DNA of 64,000 bases. Origin: Candidatus Zipacnadia bacterium. Lineage in GTDB: Bacteria; Armatimonadota; Zipacnadia; Zipacnadales; UBA5352. The notes under the pieces were generated by a model. It searched no databases. It was not told the DNA's origin and worked only from the letters and a program-made list of their open reading frames with translations. The stretch covers positions 1 through 64,000 of the forward strand of contig JALGSU010000009.1 in the NCBI GenBank assembly GCA_029821735.1, read 5' to 3'. The translations under genes and the position numbers were made by a program. Below, in pieces: positions 17,818 to 26,921 of this stretch (position 1 is its first letter; each line of letters starts with the position of its first letter).

Positions 17818-20292
17818 ATGAGGAGCACCAGTTACTGCGCTGCCACACTCCTGCTGTTGGCGATGATCACAAGCAGTGCCGGATGCGCGCAGGCCGAGGG
17901 CACTGCTCTGGCAACCGGCGGACAGGCGTTACTGCCCATAGTCGTCGCGGCTGATGCATCTGAGCGGGTGCAGGCGGCGGCAAATGACCTGGCCGCATAC
18001 CTCGGCCGCATCGCGGGCACGCAGTTCGAAGTGACTGCCGCCGACGGCTCCGCCGGGATCGTGGTCGGCACCGCCGCCGATTTCCCCGAACTCGCTGCCG
18101 ACGCCAACTTCGAACCGGATAATCCCCTCAAGCGCGAGGAATACATTCTGCGTTCAGAGGCCGACCGACTGCTGGTGATCGGGGCGACAGAGATCGCCGT
18201 TGAACACGCAGTCTGGGATCTGCTCTATCGCCTCGGCTACCGACAATACTTCCCCGGCGACCGCTGGGAGATTGTGCCCTCGATGCCCGAGATGTCGATC
18301 GAGATTGATGTCCGGGAGGCGCCCGCGTACCACGCGCGGCGCATCTGGTATGGATACGGAGCCTGGGACTACAACGCCGAACCGTATGCTCAATGGTGCC
18401 TCCGCAATCGCGCCCGCTCCGGCATGGAACTCAGCACCGGCCACTCCTACGGGAAGACCATCCGCGCCAACGCCGACGAGTTCGCCGCCCACCCGGAGTA
18501 CTACGGACTAAACGATGGTGAGCGACGTCTCGCCGGAGAGGTGGACGGTCGGGGCAATATCAAGTTCTGCATCTCGAATGACGGCTTGCGCGAACTGGTG
18601 GCAGACTACGCGGTCCGCTACTTCGAGGAGAACCCGGACGCCGACAGCATCTCCATGGACCCGTCCGACGGCGGCGGCTGGTGTGAATGTGATCAGTGCG
18701 CCGCGATGGGCTCAATCTCGGATCGGGCTCTAACGCTGGCCAATCAGGTCGCCGAAGCGATCAACGAGCAGTTTGACAACAAATACGTTGGGATGTACGC
18801 GTACAGCTTCCACTCCCCGCCCCCGAGCATCCGGGTCCACCCGAACGTCATCATCAGCGTGACGACCGCGTTCCTGCGCGGAGGTTTCAGCCTCGACGAG
18901 ATCATCGAGGGTTGGCAGGCACAGGGCGCCACCACCGGCATCCGCGAGTACCTCGGCGTCAACGTCTGGGACCGCGACCTGCCCGGACGCGGCCGCGGCT
19001 CCAACCTCGATTACGTGACAACCACCATCCCGCGCTTCCACGCTCAGGGAGCGCGCTACTACACATCCGAGTCCAGCGACAACTGGGGCCCCAACGGACT
19101 TGGGTATTTCATCGCCGCCCGCACCCTCTGGGACCTCGGCGAGGCCGAGCGCCGCGACGACTTGACGACGCGATTCCTCGCTGACTGCTTCGGCCCCGCC
19201 GCCGAGCCGATGGGTGTGTACTACGGGCTGATTGACGGTTCGGGCAAGCCGCTGCTGTGCCGGGACCTGCTGGGGCAGATGTACCAGGCTCTGGCGCAGG
19301 CGCGCGAAGCGGCCGCTGCTGACACGCCCGCCCTCGCTCGCATCGATGATCTCGTCCTCTACACCCGCTACGCCGAGATGTACCTGGCCTACTCATCGGC
19401 CGCCGGCGGCGAGCGCCAGCAGGCTTTCGAAGACCTCATCCGCCACGCGTACCGAATGCGCACAACGATGATGGTGCACACCAAGGCGCTCTACCGCGAT
19501 CTCGTGAACCGTGACAAAGCAATCTCAATCCCTGAGGGCGCGGAGTGGAGTGCACCTGAGGAGACCAATCCGTGGAAGGACAGCACGCCCTTCACCGACG
19601 CCGAACTGGCGGCTTTCGTCTCCGAAGGCATCGAGGCCAACCCGGTCGTGGGCGTCAAGGCTGTCCAGTTCAGCGATGAACTCGTCCCGGCGACGCTCCT
19701 CGCGCTGGAGGCCCCCGTTGAGGGCACACTGAACGTGAGCGTTCGCCACCGGCAGGTGCGCTACACCTGGTTCGACGAGGCCCCGGCCGAGTTGCCGCTG
19801 ACCGTCACCGGCGGGCTGATCGCTCACTATCGCGACCGCGGCAATGTGAAGTTCGAGCTCTACGCCGCAGCGGAAGTCACCCTCGACCCCGTCGATACCG
19901 ACGCCTCCGTCCCACCCGATGGCGAGGCGCGCGAGATCTCGCTGCAGACCCCGAATTCCGGCCTGCACCGCCTCGAATGGATCGACGGTGGCGACATGAC
20001 CGCCGTCATCTGGCCCGAGGGCATGCCGATCACGGTCCGCGCAGACCTTGAGCAGCCCCTCGCCCTCCAGGGCCGATGGACGCTGGTCTTCTACGTGCCT
20101 CTTGGCACCGAAGCCGTCGGCGGCGAGCCGGGCTACTTCAACATCCCCGTCCCCGAGGGTCAGGACGGCAAACTCTGGGCCTTCACCAACTGTCGGGGCG
20201 CGCTCATGTTGATGAGCGTCCCGCCCTACCTCGCACCCACTGCCGATGCGCTTCTTCTGCCCCGCGAGGTCGTCGAGGCTGACGCCAACTGA
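17818..20292 (+). CDS. DUF4838 lipoprotein
   Basis: 824 residues from the ATG at 17818, which follows AGGGAGGA. The upstream open frame to 17161 is antisense to the neighbouring DUF4838 gene and is not coding. A lipobox (ITSSAGC) is followed by an N-terminal alpha-glucuronidase-like domain (to about 150: IVVAADASERVQAAANDLAAYL and GATEIAVEHAVWDLLYRLG). Next is a barrel with SISMDPSDGGGWCECDQCAAMG near 285-295, then a C-terminal beta domain (about 620-824). It is divergent from a relative at 17601, with 216 bases between. The two share domain order and the CECxxC motif but differ in the C-terminal modules. Substrate unknown. Confidence 0.85.
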   Translation: MRSTSYCAATLLLLAMITSSAGCAQAEGTALATGGQALLPIVVAADASERVQAAANDLAAYLGRIAGTQFEVTAADGSAGIVVGTAADFPELAADANFEPDNPLKREEYILRSEADRLLVIGATEIAVEHAVWDLLYRLGYRQYFPGDRWEIVPSMPEMSIEIDVREAPAYHARRIWYGYGAWDYNAEPYAQWCLRNRARSGMELSTGHSYGKTIRANADEFAAHPEYYGLNDGERRLAGEVDGRGNIKFCISNDGLRELVADYAVRYFEENPDADSISMDPSDGGGWCECDQCAAMGSISDRALTLANQVAEAINEQFDNKYVGMYAYSFHSPPPSIRVHPNVIISVTTAFLRGGFSLDEIIEGWQAQGATTGIREYLGVNVWDRDLPGRGRGSNLDYVTTTIPRFHAQGARYYTSESSDNWGPNGLGYFIAARTLWDLGEAERRDDLTTRFLADCFGPAAEPMGVYYGLIDGSGKPLLCRDLLGQMYQALAQAREAAAADTPALARIDDLVLYTRYAEMYLAYSSAAGGERQQAFEDLIRHAYRMRTTMMVHTKALYRDLVNRDKAISIPEGAEWSAPEETNPWKDSTPFTDAELAAFVSEGIEANPVVGVKAVQFSDELVPATLLALEAPVEGTLNVSVRHRQVRYTWFDEAPAELPLTVTGGLIAHYRDRGNVKFELYAAAEVTLDPVDTDASVPPDGEAREISLQTPNSGLHRLEWIDGGDMTAVIWPEGMPITVRADLEQPLALQGRWTLVFYVPLGTEAVGGEPGYFNIPVPEGQDGKLWAFTNCRGALMLMSVPPYLAPTADALLLPREVVEADAN

Positions 20293-20333
20293 CCGCAGCC
20301 AAGATGATGCGCCAGATGAAAGGGAGACAACAC

Positions 20334-21227
20334 ATGTTCATCGACATGCACTGCCATGCCTACCGCAAGCCGCCACCAATCTACCCGTTCCAGACCGCCG
20401 AGCAGGTCATCGAGCGCTACGACGCCGTCGGGATCGACATGGGCGCGCTCTTGCCCATCGTCAGTCCCGAAATCTACCTCCCCCAGGCGAACGAGGACAT
20501 CCTCGAGATGGTCGAGCAGCACCCCGACCGCTTCTTCGCGTTCTGCAACATCGACCCCCGAGCGATCTGCTACTCGACCTCCGCGCCGCTCGGGAACTTG
20601 CTCCGCCACTACAAGGACCAGGGCTGCCGAGGCCTCGGCGAGGTCATGCCCAATCTCCCACTCATGCACCCGATGGTCCAGAACCTCTTCCACCACGCCG
20701 AGCAGGTCGGCCTGCCCGTCGTGTTCGATGGCTCCGACCAACTCGAGGGCGATTTCGGCCTCTATGACGATCCCGGGCTGCCGCAGCTCGAACACACGCT
20801 GCAGCGCTTCCCCGACCTCATCATGTTCGGTCACGGCCCGGTGTTCTGGTCGGAGATTGCGCGCCTGCAGACTCCCGGTGAGAGAGGCTATCTCTTCCGC
20901 CTCGGCGGCGGTCAGGTAGGGCGCCTGCCCACTGGCCCGATTGACGAGGAGGGTGTCGTGCCCAAACTCATGCGCGTGTACCCGAACCTCTACGGCGACC
21001 TCTCCGATGGCACGCCGGTCAATGCCCTGTCCCGCGATCCCGAGTACGGTCCCAAGTTCATGACCGAGTTCCAGGACCGCCTCTGCTACGGCACCGACTT
21101 GTGCTCGCCGACCCAGCCGCTCGCCATGATCGACCTGCTGCTCGACTGGCGCGAGACGGGCAAGATCACCGAGGAGGTCTTCCAGAAGGTCGCCCGCGAG
21201 AACGCCATTCGCATCTTCGATCTCTAG
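20334..21227 (+). CDS. Amidohydrolase-2 family (TIM-barrel metal hydrolase/decarboxylase)
   Basis: 297 residues from the ATG at 20334, preceded by AAGGGAGA; the upstream ATGs at 20304 and 20307 lack a ribosome site. The start MFIDMHCHAYR carries the H-x-H metal ligands of the amidohydrolase-2 family. FGHGPVFW supplies a later histidine, and LCYGTDLCSP carries the terminal aspartate. A GRLPTGPIDEEGVV loop precedes the YGDLSDGT strand. The family includes decarboxylases and lactonases of aromatic or sugar-acid compounds. No signal peptide. It follows the DUF4838 gene by 41 bases and may be co-transcribed, consistent with processing of an imported product, though that is inference. Confidence 0.82.
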   Translation: MFIDMHCHAYRKPPPIYPFQTAEQVIERYDAVGIDMGALLPIVSPEIYLPQANEDILEMVEQHPDRFFAFCNIDPRAICYSTSAPLGNLLRHYKDQGCRGLGEVMPNLPLMHPMVQNLFHHAEQVGLPVVFDGSDQLEGDFGLYDDPGLPQLEHTLQRFPDLIMFGHGPVFWSEIARLQTPGERGYLFRLGGGQVGRLPTGPIDEEGVVPKLMRVYPNLYGDLSDGTPVNALSRDPEYGPKFMTEFQDRLCYGTDLCSPTQPLAMIDLLLDWRETGKITEEVFQKVARENAIRIFDL

Positions 21228-21242
21228 ACGCCCGACCCCGCC

Positions 21243-22292
21243 TCAACCCCGGTGGTGCTCCAGCGTCTGGAGCACCACCGGCACGCTCGCCTCCCACTGC
21301 GGCGGCACTTCCTCGCTCATCAGCAGACAGTAACGCGACGGTCCTGCCTCCGCACACATCCGCCGGATTTCGCTGCGCAACTCGTCCGCGCTACGCTCGT
21401 ACCAGCCCAGGTTCGGGTGCAGCCACAGGAACTTCTCCGGCCACGCGGCGCGCGCTTCGGCCACCGTCATATCTCCCTCAGGCGCCTCCGTAAATGAGTC
21501 TATCCCGTCGATGCCCAGCGCACCGATATCCTCCGCGATGACCCGAAGCTGCCCGTCATAGTGCACCTGCAGCCGCTTCCCTGCCGCATCGAGTATCTCG
21601 ATGATCTGCCGGTACAGCGGAGCCAGGTGACGCCGGAAGTGCCTCGGACCGAGCGTGTCGATCGACAGGTTCTCCCACAGTTTGATCTGCTGCGCCGAAG
21701 ACCGTGCCGCCTGCCGAATCTCCTCGAGCTTGATCTCCGCCATGCGTTCGAGCAGGCCCATCAGCTCTGCCTGCTCGACCGCCAGGTCCAGCGAGAACCG
21801 CTCCAGCCCGGCCCAGTCAATCTGCACCACCATCGGCGGCGTCCGGCCATTCCCCAGGCCACCGATCTGCCCCACAGTGATCCCACGTTCACCGATCGCC
21901 GCCTCGGACGCCTCGAAGGCCGCATCATCAGCTATCACCCGCACGCCCTCCAGGGCGCGCGCCATGATCAGATAGTCTTCCGCTCCCTTGATGAAATACT
22001 CCTGCCGCCACTCGCCCAGGTACATCTCGTGCAGCTCACCGATCTCCGTTACCAGTCGCACGTCACGGCGAACATGCCCGCCCTGCTCAGAAATCTCCTC
22101 AACCAACTCGAAGCCCGGGTGCTCGTGGCGGATGACGTTGGCGTGGTTGATACACCCGAGGCCCGCTTCCAGCAGGCGCTCCCACTCGATGTCGCGGTTC
22201 TCGACAAACCAGTCATACACCGCATACACGGGGTGCCTGACCGGCTCACCCGACATCGCTGACTCCAGCCGCTGGCGAATGCTCTGCCTCAT
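21243..22292 (-). CDS. Uroporphyrinogen decarboxylase-fold (methyltransferase-like) protein
   Basis: 349 residues. The ATG at 22292 has GGAG six bases upstream; the ATG at 22298 abuts that site and is less likely, and the frame upstream to 22442 is non-homologous. The sequence follows the UroD/MtaA fold: IDWAGLERFSLDLAVEQAELMGLLERM, then LWENLSIDTLGPRHFRRHLAP, LQVHYDGQLRVIAEDIGALGIDG and a VPPQWEASVP end. UroD-fold methyltransferases of corrinoid systems use a His/Cys zinc site. The usual His-x-Cys-Gly segment here reads VHYDGQ, with no cysteine, so classical corrinoid methyl transfer is doubtful. The gene is convergent with the amidohydrolase, whose stop is only 15 bases away. Confidence 0.78.
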   Translation of the reverse strand: MRQSIRQRLESAMSGEPVRHPVYAVYDWFVENRDIEWERLLEAGLGCINHANVIRHEHPGFELVEEISEQGGHVRRDVRLVTEIGELHEMYLGEWRQEYFIKGAEDYLIMARALEGVRVIADDAAFEASEAAIGERGITVGQIGGLGNGRTPPMVVQIDWAGLERFSLDLAVEQAELMGLLERMAEIKLEEIRQAARSSAQQIKLWENLSIDTLGPRHFRRHLAPLYRQIIEILDAAGKRLQVHYDGQLRVIAEDIGALGIDGIDSFTEAPEGDMTVAEARAAWPEKFLWLHPNLGWYERSADELRSEIRRMCAEAGPSRYCLLMSEEVPPQWEASVPVVLQTLEHHRG

Positions 22293-22526
22293 CTTCATCT
22301 CCGCTCGGGAAGCCACTGTACTCGCTGCACTCTGTCGCCCGGAGTATACGCCATCGCCCGCGCCGCTACCAACCCGCCCGCGCAAGAGCGCCGCCAAATG
22401 TCTTCGGTTGATCCCGCCCGGCGAGAAGGCCAACGCGGCCATCGATGCGAACTACCCGGGGCCACTGAGAGTCCTGACCGCAACGAAGGCCTCGCGCCCG
22501 AATGATTGCTTGACAGGAGATCACCG

Positions 22527-23114
22527 ATGCCAGAGCGCAATTTTCAGTTCCGACAGCGACTGAACACCGTTCACCTGCCCGACCGGCGTGACCCCAAGCT
22601 CCTGCCTGACGCGGGCGATACTGTCGTCGCAGACGGCTGGCGCATCGTCTTTAGTACCAACAGGACGGAGTATCTCACCGGAGTCGCCCAGGACCTGCAG
22701 GACTACTTCTTCACCAGCATGCAGGTATCCACGCTCCTGACCCGCGGCCAAAAGACCGGACTCCCCGCGATTCTTCTCACCACCAAGGACGAGACACCTC
22801 ACCTCGGCGAAGGCCTGACGAAGCCCCGCAGCTATCGGATCATCGTCGAGCCCGACGTCATCACCGTCTGCGGTTTTGACGAGCGCGGCGTTGGTCAGGG
22901 CTGCTACTACCTCGAGGACCTCATGAACCTGCGCGAGGGACCATTCCTGCCCGAGATGGACGTGGTCCGCGCTCCCATCTTCTCCCCGCGCATGATCCAC
23001 TCCGGCTGGGGAATCGACCAGTTCCCGGACCAGCACCTGAACGCCATCGCCCACGCCGGGATGGACGCAGTTCTCGTCTTCGTGGCGTCGACGTCTATCT
23101 CTACAGCTACCTGA
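22527..23114 (+). CDS. GH20-like zincin-fold N-terminal part of interrupted protein
   Basis: 195 residues from the ATG at 22527, which has AGGAGA six bases upstream. It begins MPERNFQFRQRLNTVHLPD with no signal peptide. A domain with WRIVFSTNRTEYLTGVAQDLQDYF and YRIIVEPDVITVCGFDERGVGQGCYYLEDLM is characteristic of the zincin-like N-terminal domain that precedes GH20-type barrels. The barrel starts at IHSGWGIDQFPDQHLNAIAHAGMDAVLVFV. The frame then degenerates (ASTSISTAT) and stops at 23114. The other frame supplies VDVYLYSYLTSRMHP straight away, so this is the first half of one gene completed by 23123-24529. Confidence 0.75.
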   Translation: MPERNFQFRQRLNTVHLPDRRDPKLLPDAGDTVVADGWRIVFSTNRTEYLTGVAQDLQDYFFTSMQVSTLLTRGQKTGLPAILLTTKDETPHLGEGLTKPRSYRIIVEPDVITVCGFDERGVGQGCYYLEDLMNLREGPFLPEMDVVRAPIFSPRMIHSGWGIDQFPDQHLNAIAHAGMDAVLVFVASTSISTAT

Positions 23115-23122
23115 CCAGTCGC

Positions 23123-24529
23123 ATGCACCCCGACGATCCCGAGGCCGAGGCCTACTACGAGAGCACCTATGGCGCGCTGATGAAAGCCTGCCCCGGAGCC
23201 AAGGGCATCGTCTTTGTCGGCGAGTCCTGCGAATTCCCCAGCAAGGACCCGCACACCACCGGACGCCTGCGCCTGGACCCCGCTCCCGACGGCAAGCCAG
23301 ACCCTCGGCCCAGCCCCGGCTGGTGGCCCTGCACTGACTACCCGCAGTGGATCAACCTGCTAAAGCGCGTCCTGCGCAAGGACAACCCGGACCTCGACAT
23401 CGTCTTCTGGACCTACAACTGGGGCTGGGCGCCGGAGGAAGACCGCCTGGCACTGATCCGCTCCCTCCCGACGGACATCTCCCTGCAGGCGACCTTCGAG
23501 ATGTTCGAGGATGTCGAGAAGGACGGGATCATGACCCGCTGCGTCGATTACACGGCGTCTTTCGAGGGCCCCGGCAAATACTTCCGCAGCGAGGCGGAAA
23601 CCGCCCACGAGCGCGGCATCACGCTCTACGCAATGAGCAACACCGCCGGACTCACCTGGGACTTCGGCACCATCCCCTACGAACCGATCCCCTTCCACTG
23701 GGCCCGCCGCTACCGCGCTTTGCTGAAGGCGCGCGAGCAGTGGGGTCTGACCGGATTGATGGAGTCGCATCACTACGGCTGGTGGCCCTCGTTCGTCAAC
23801 GAGCTGGCAAAATGGGCCTACTGGGAGCCGCAGACCACCACCGAGGAGATGGCCGCGCAACTGGCCGATCGCGACTTCGGCGCGGAGGGCGGCCCGCTGG
23901 CTGTTCAAGCCTGGGAGGCTTGGAGTGATGCCATCCGCGACTACGTGCCCACCAACGAGGATCAGTACGGGCCCTTCCGAGTCGGTCCGGCGTACCCGCT
24001 CATCTTCCAGACCGAACGGGAGCCCTTCCCCTCGGCCGAATACGCGCACTTCGGCAACCGGATTCTCAACACCGTCTACGGCTCACGCAATCCTGACCGC
24101 CTGGCGGGCGAGATTGGCCTGCTGGCGCGGATGAAGAGCCGCTGGGAGGAAGGCATCGCGTCGCTGGAACAGGCCATCGCGGTGACTCCCGAACGCAAAC
24201 AGTTCGAGGCCCGACGCATGCTCGGCCTCGGCCAGTTCATCCGCAACTGCCTGCAGACCACGATCAACACCAAGCGCTGGTGGCAACTCAAGCAGCGCCT
24301 GGAAAACGAGCCCGATGAGGCCAACGCCATCCTCGATGAGATGGTGACGCTCGCCGAGGCCGAGATCGCCAACGCCGAGGCGACCATCCCGCTCGTCGAC
24401 GCCGACTCGCGCCTCGGCTGGGAACCGAGCATGGAGTACATGACCGACCGATCGCATCTGGAGTGGAAGATCGCGCAGGTCCGAGCGGTCATCGACGAGG
24501 AGATTCCGGAATTCCGCCGCTCGCTGTAA
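23123..24529 (+). CDS. Barrel and C-terminal part of interrupted GH20-like protein
   Basis: 468 residues from an internal methionine. Its frame is already meaningful from about 23083 (VDVYLYSYLTSR). The sequence is a TIM-barrel continuation: GAKGIVFVGESCEFPSKDP, then DIVFWTYNWGWAPEE, GLMESHHYGWWPSFVNELAKWAYW and a helical C-terminus to DEEIPEFRRSL. The conserved VGES glutamate after a beta-strand is a candidate acid/base residue by position only. The two halves probably once formed one cytosolic protein of roughly 670 residues or more. It ends 17 bases before a strong hairpin (24546-24581). Confidence 0.75.
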   Translation: MHPDDPEAEAYYESTYGALMKACPGAKGIVFVGESCEFPSKDPHTTGRLRLDPAPDGKPDPRPSPGWWPCTDYPQWINLLKRVLRKDNPDLDIVFWTYNWGWAPEEDRLALIRSLPTDISLQATFEMFEDVEKDGIMTRCVDYTASFEGPGKYFRSEAETAHERGITLYAMSNTAGLTWDFGTIPYEPIPFHWARRYRALLKAREQWGLTGLMESHHYGWWPSFVNELAKWAYWEPQTTTEEMAAQLADRDFGAEGGPLAVQAWEAWSDAIRDYVPTNEDQYGPFRVGPAYPLIFQTEREPFPSAEYAHFGNRILNTVYGSRNPDRLAGEIGLLARMKSRWEEGIASLEQAIAVTPERKQFEARRMLGLGQFIRNCLQTTINTKRWWQLKQRLENEPDEANAILDEMVTLAEAEIANAEATIPLVDADSRLGWEPSMEYMTDRSHLEWKIAQVRAVIDEEIPEFRRSL

Positions 24530-24545
24530 TGATCGCGCCCTGAAT

Positions 24546-24581
24546 TCCCGGCTGATGGTCAACGGTGACCATCAGCCGGGA
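24546..24581 (+). terminator. Perfect 16-bp hairpin after GH20-like gene, overlapping pabB's earliest start
   Basis: TCCCGGCTGATGGTCA and TGACCATCAGCCGGGA pair perfectly around an ACGG loop. It lies 17 bases after the stop of the GH20-like gene, as expected for a transcription end, though no T-tract follows. The GTG at 24565 lies in its loop and right arm, which makes that start of pabB doubtful. Confidence 0.65.
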
Positions 24582-26022
24582 TCGAACAAAGCAGCTCCGC
24601 GCCACTCGACCGAGGGAGGAAAAGGTCCTGCTTGTCACTGAGATAAATCCGGCTCCCGATCCTCTCGCCGCAGCGTCGGCCGTCGCGAACCGGCCTTTCC
24701 CCTTTTTCCTCGACTCGGGCATGAGCATTGGTTCGTACGGCCGCTACTCATTCGTCGGCTGCGATCCGTTCGCGACGCTCACATCCAAAGACGGTCACGT
24801 CAACCTGACCGGCCCACACACACGAGAAGTTCATGGCGATCCTTTTGACGTTCTTGACGAATTGCTGCGCGACTATCATCTGGAGACCCCTAACAAGCCC
24901 GTGCCATTTTCCGGGGGCTTGGTAGGTTACCAAGGGTATGACACGTGTTACCCCCTTGAGCGCTTTCCTCGCACCACAATCGACGACATTTCGGTGCCGG
25001 ATCTTGCCCTCGGCGCGTACGATGTGGTGTATGGTCACGACCACGAGTCCGGCCGTGGCTGGGTGCTCTCGACCGGTCTGCCCCATCGAGGACGAGATGG
25101 CGCAAAATACGCTTCTGAGCGCGCTGCGTGGCTCATAGACGCCATTCACGCACCTCCGGCGCCGCGCGTCTCCGGCCCTGCCTCCAGCGATCCCGCGCCC
25201 TCCCGCACTTTCAGCCAAAAAGCCTACCAGAGCGCCGTACAGGCCGCTCTGGCCTATATTGCCGCTGGCGATATCTACCAGGTCAACCTCTCCCAGCGCT
25301 TCGAAACCGCGCTTAAAGTCCCCGCCTGGGAGCTCTATCAGCGTCTGCGTGAGCGAAACCCGGCTCCTTTCGCCGCTTACCTCGATTTCGGCGATGTACA
25401 GGTGGTAAGCGCGTCGCCCGAGCGGTTCCTGCGCGTCAGCGACCGCCACGTCCAGACCCGCCCGATCAAGGGCACCCGCCCGCGTGGCTCCACACCCGCA
25501 AATGACCGTAGACTGGCCCAGGAGCTCCTCAGCAGCGAAAAGGACCGAGCTGAGCTGACCATGATCGTCGATCTCGAGCGCAACGATCTGGGCCGCGTCT
25601 GCCGCTTCGGATCGGTCCAGGTCTCGGAGATGTTCGCGCTGGAGAGCTACCCGACGGTGCATCACCTCGTCAGCACCGTCACCGGCGAGCTGCGCCCTGA
25701 GATGAGTCATGTGGATCTGCTGCGCGCGAGCTTGCCCGGCGGGTCCATCACCGGAGCCCCGAAGATCCGGTCCGTCGAGATCATCGACGAACTTGAATCT
25801 ACGCGTAGAGGGGTCTATACGGGCTGTATCGGCTATTTGGGCTTCGACGGGGAGACCGACCTGAACATCGCAATCCGCACTTTCACCATCGCCCGTGGCC
25901 GAGCCTGGTGGCAAGTGGGCGGCGGAATCGTCGCCGACTCCACTCCCGAGGGCGAGTATCAGGAGACGCTCGACAAGGGCGCGGCGTTGGCGAGCGCGTT
26001 GGGCTTCGAGAATCTGACGTAG
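24565..26022 (+). CDS. pabB: Aminodeoxychorismate synthase component I (PabB)
   Basis: Chorismate-binding enzyme that aminates chorismate to 4-amino-4-deoxychorismate in folate synthesis. In the 485-residue frame the N-terminal half has FLDSG and GRYSFVG. The catalytic half has AAGDIYQVNLSQRF and PIKGTRPRG (300-308), whose K302 is the PabB lysine; TrpE has alanine there. It also has SSEKDRAELTMIVDLERNDLG and GSITGAPKIRSVEII. I therefore call PabB rather than TrpE. The frame opens with GTG at 24565 inside a hairpin. A GGGAGGA site at 24612-24618 would suit a later start, possibly CTG at 24628 just before the conserved region, so the true N-terminus is unsure. The neighbouring aminotransferase starts 27 bases after its stop. 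No PabA is nearby. Confidence 0.92.
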   Translation: MTISRDRTKQLRATRPREEKVLLVTEINPAPDPLAAASAVANRPFPFFLDSGMSIGSYGRYSFVGCDPFATLTSKDGHVNLTGPHTREVHGDPFDVLDELLRDYHLETPNKPVPFSGGLVGYQGYDTCYPLERFPRTTIDDISVPDLALGAYDVVYGHDHESGRGWVLSTGLPHRGRDGAKYASERAAWLIDAIHAPPAPRVSGPASSDPAPSRTFSQKAYQSAVQAALAYIAAGDIYQVNLSQRFETALKVPAWELYQRLRERNPAPFAAYLDFGDVQVVSASPERFLRVSDRHVQTRPIKGTRPRGSTPANDRRLAQELLSSEKDRAELTMIVDLERNDLGRVCRFGSVQVSEMFALESYPTVHHLVSTVTGELRPEMSHVDLLRASLPGGSITGAPKIRSVEIIDELESTRRGVYTGCIGYLGFDGETDLNIAIRTFTIARGRAWWQVGGGIVADSTPEGEYQETLDKGAALASALGFENLT

Positions 26023-26048
26023 CGCCGGAATACTCGCGGAGGACGACG

Positions 26049-26918
26049 ATGAACGCGGCAATCTGCTGGCTGAACGGCGACCTGCTCCCGATCGAGGAAG
26101 CGCGCATCTCGCCTCTCGATCGCGGGCTCCTGTACGGCGACGGGGTGTTCGAGACGATGCGCGCGTACGGCGGCGTCATCTTCCGCCTCGACCAGCACGT
26201 GCAGCGCCTCCGCGACGGCCTTCGCGTCCTGCGTTTCCCCGCGACCCCACATCCGGAATCCCTCGCAGAGGCCTGTAGGCAGGTGCTACGGGCGAATTCG
26301 CTGAGCGACGCGTACGTGCGCCTGACGGTCACGCGCGGCGTCGGCGGCCTGCCGTCAGAGTTGTCCGCGACCGAGGGCCCGACGGTTCTCATCACCGCCC
26401 GCGAGTTCTCCGGCTATCCGGCCGATCTCGAAGCGCGGGGCATGACCGCCAGTGTCGCGTCCATGCACCGCTCCTCGACCTCGCCTCTCTCCCAGGTCAA
26501 ATCGCTCAACTACCTGGACAACATTCTCTCGCGCGCCGAGGCGACGAACGCTGGTGCCGATGAGGCCCTCCTGCTGGACTCCTCAGGACACGTGGTCGAG
26601 GGCTCAGCCAGCAACATCTTCGCAATCATCGACGGGACTATCTCGGCGCCACCCGTGAGCGCAGGCGTGTTGGGCGGAATCACGCGTACGTGCGTATTGG
26701 GGCTCTGCGTCGATACAGCGCGGCCTGTGGCCGAAGCGCTCTTCGCCGTCGCCGACCTCATGTCAGCCGATGAAGCGTTCCTGACCAACTCGCTCATGGA
26801 GGTTATGCCGCTGGTGGCAGTGGACGAGCAGGCCATCGGCAGCGGCGTCCCCGGGCCGGTGACTCTTCGTCTGCAGGCCCAGTACCGAGACCTCGTCAAG
26901 CGTGAAACCGCCCGGTAG
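26049..26918 (+). CDS. pabC: Class IV aminotransferase-fold enzyme, likely aminodeoxychorismate lyase
   Basis: 289 residues. The ATG at 26049 has GGAGGA five bases upstream. The class IV PLP fold is plain: DRGLLYGDGVFETMRAYGG, YVRLTVTRG, the catalytic lysine K151 in SQVKSLNYLDN, DEALLLDSSGHVVEGSASNIF and a VLGGITRT loop. Class IV members include branched-chain aminotransferase, D-amino acid aminotransferase and PabC. Its position directly after pabB (26 bases) points to PabC, which releases pyruvate from 4-amino-4-deoxychorismate to give 4-aminobenzoate. The sequence alone would not exclude a branched-chain transaminase. Confidence 0.82.
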   Translation: MNAAICWLNGDLLPIEEARISPLDRGLLYGDGVFETMRAYGGVIFRLDQHVQRLRDGLRVLRFPATPHPESLAEACRQVLRANSLSDAYVRLTVTRGVGGLPSELSATEGPTVLITAREFSGYPADLEARGMTASVASMHRSSTSPLSQVKSLNYLDNILSRAEATNAGADEALLLDSSGHVVEGSASNIFAIIDGTISAPPVSAGVLGGITRTCVLGLCVDTARPVAEALFAVADLMSADEAFLTNSLMEVMPLVAVDEQAIGSGVPGPVTLRLQAQYRDLVKRETAR

Positions 26919-26921
26919 CGG

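Noticed and set aside
24565..26022. Anthranilate synthase TrpE
   Set aside because: The PIKGT motif has Lys, the PabB residue, in place of TrpE's Ala; and a PabC-like gene follows.
24748..26061. 437-codon minus-strand frame
   Set aside because: Antisense to pabB, which has full family motifs.
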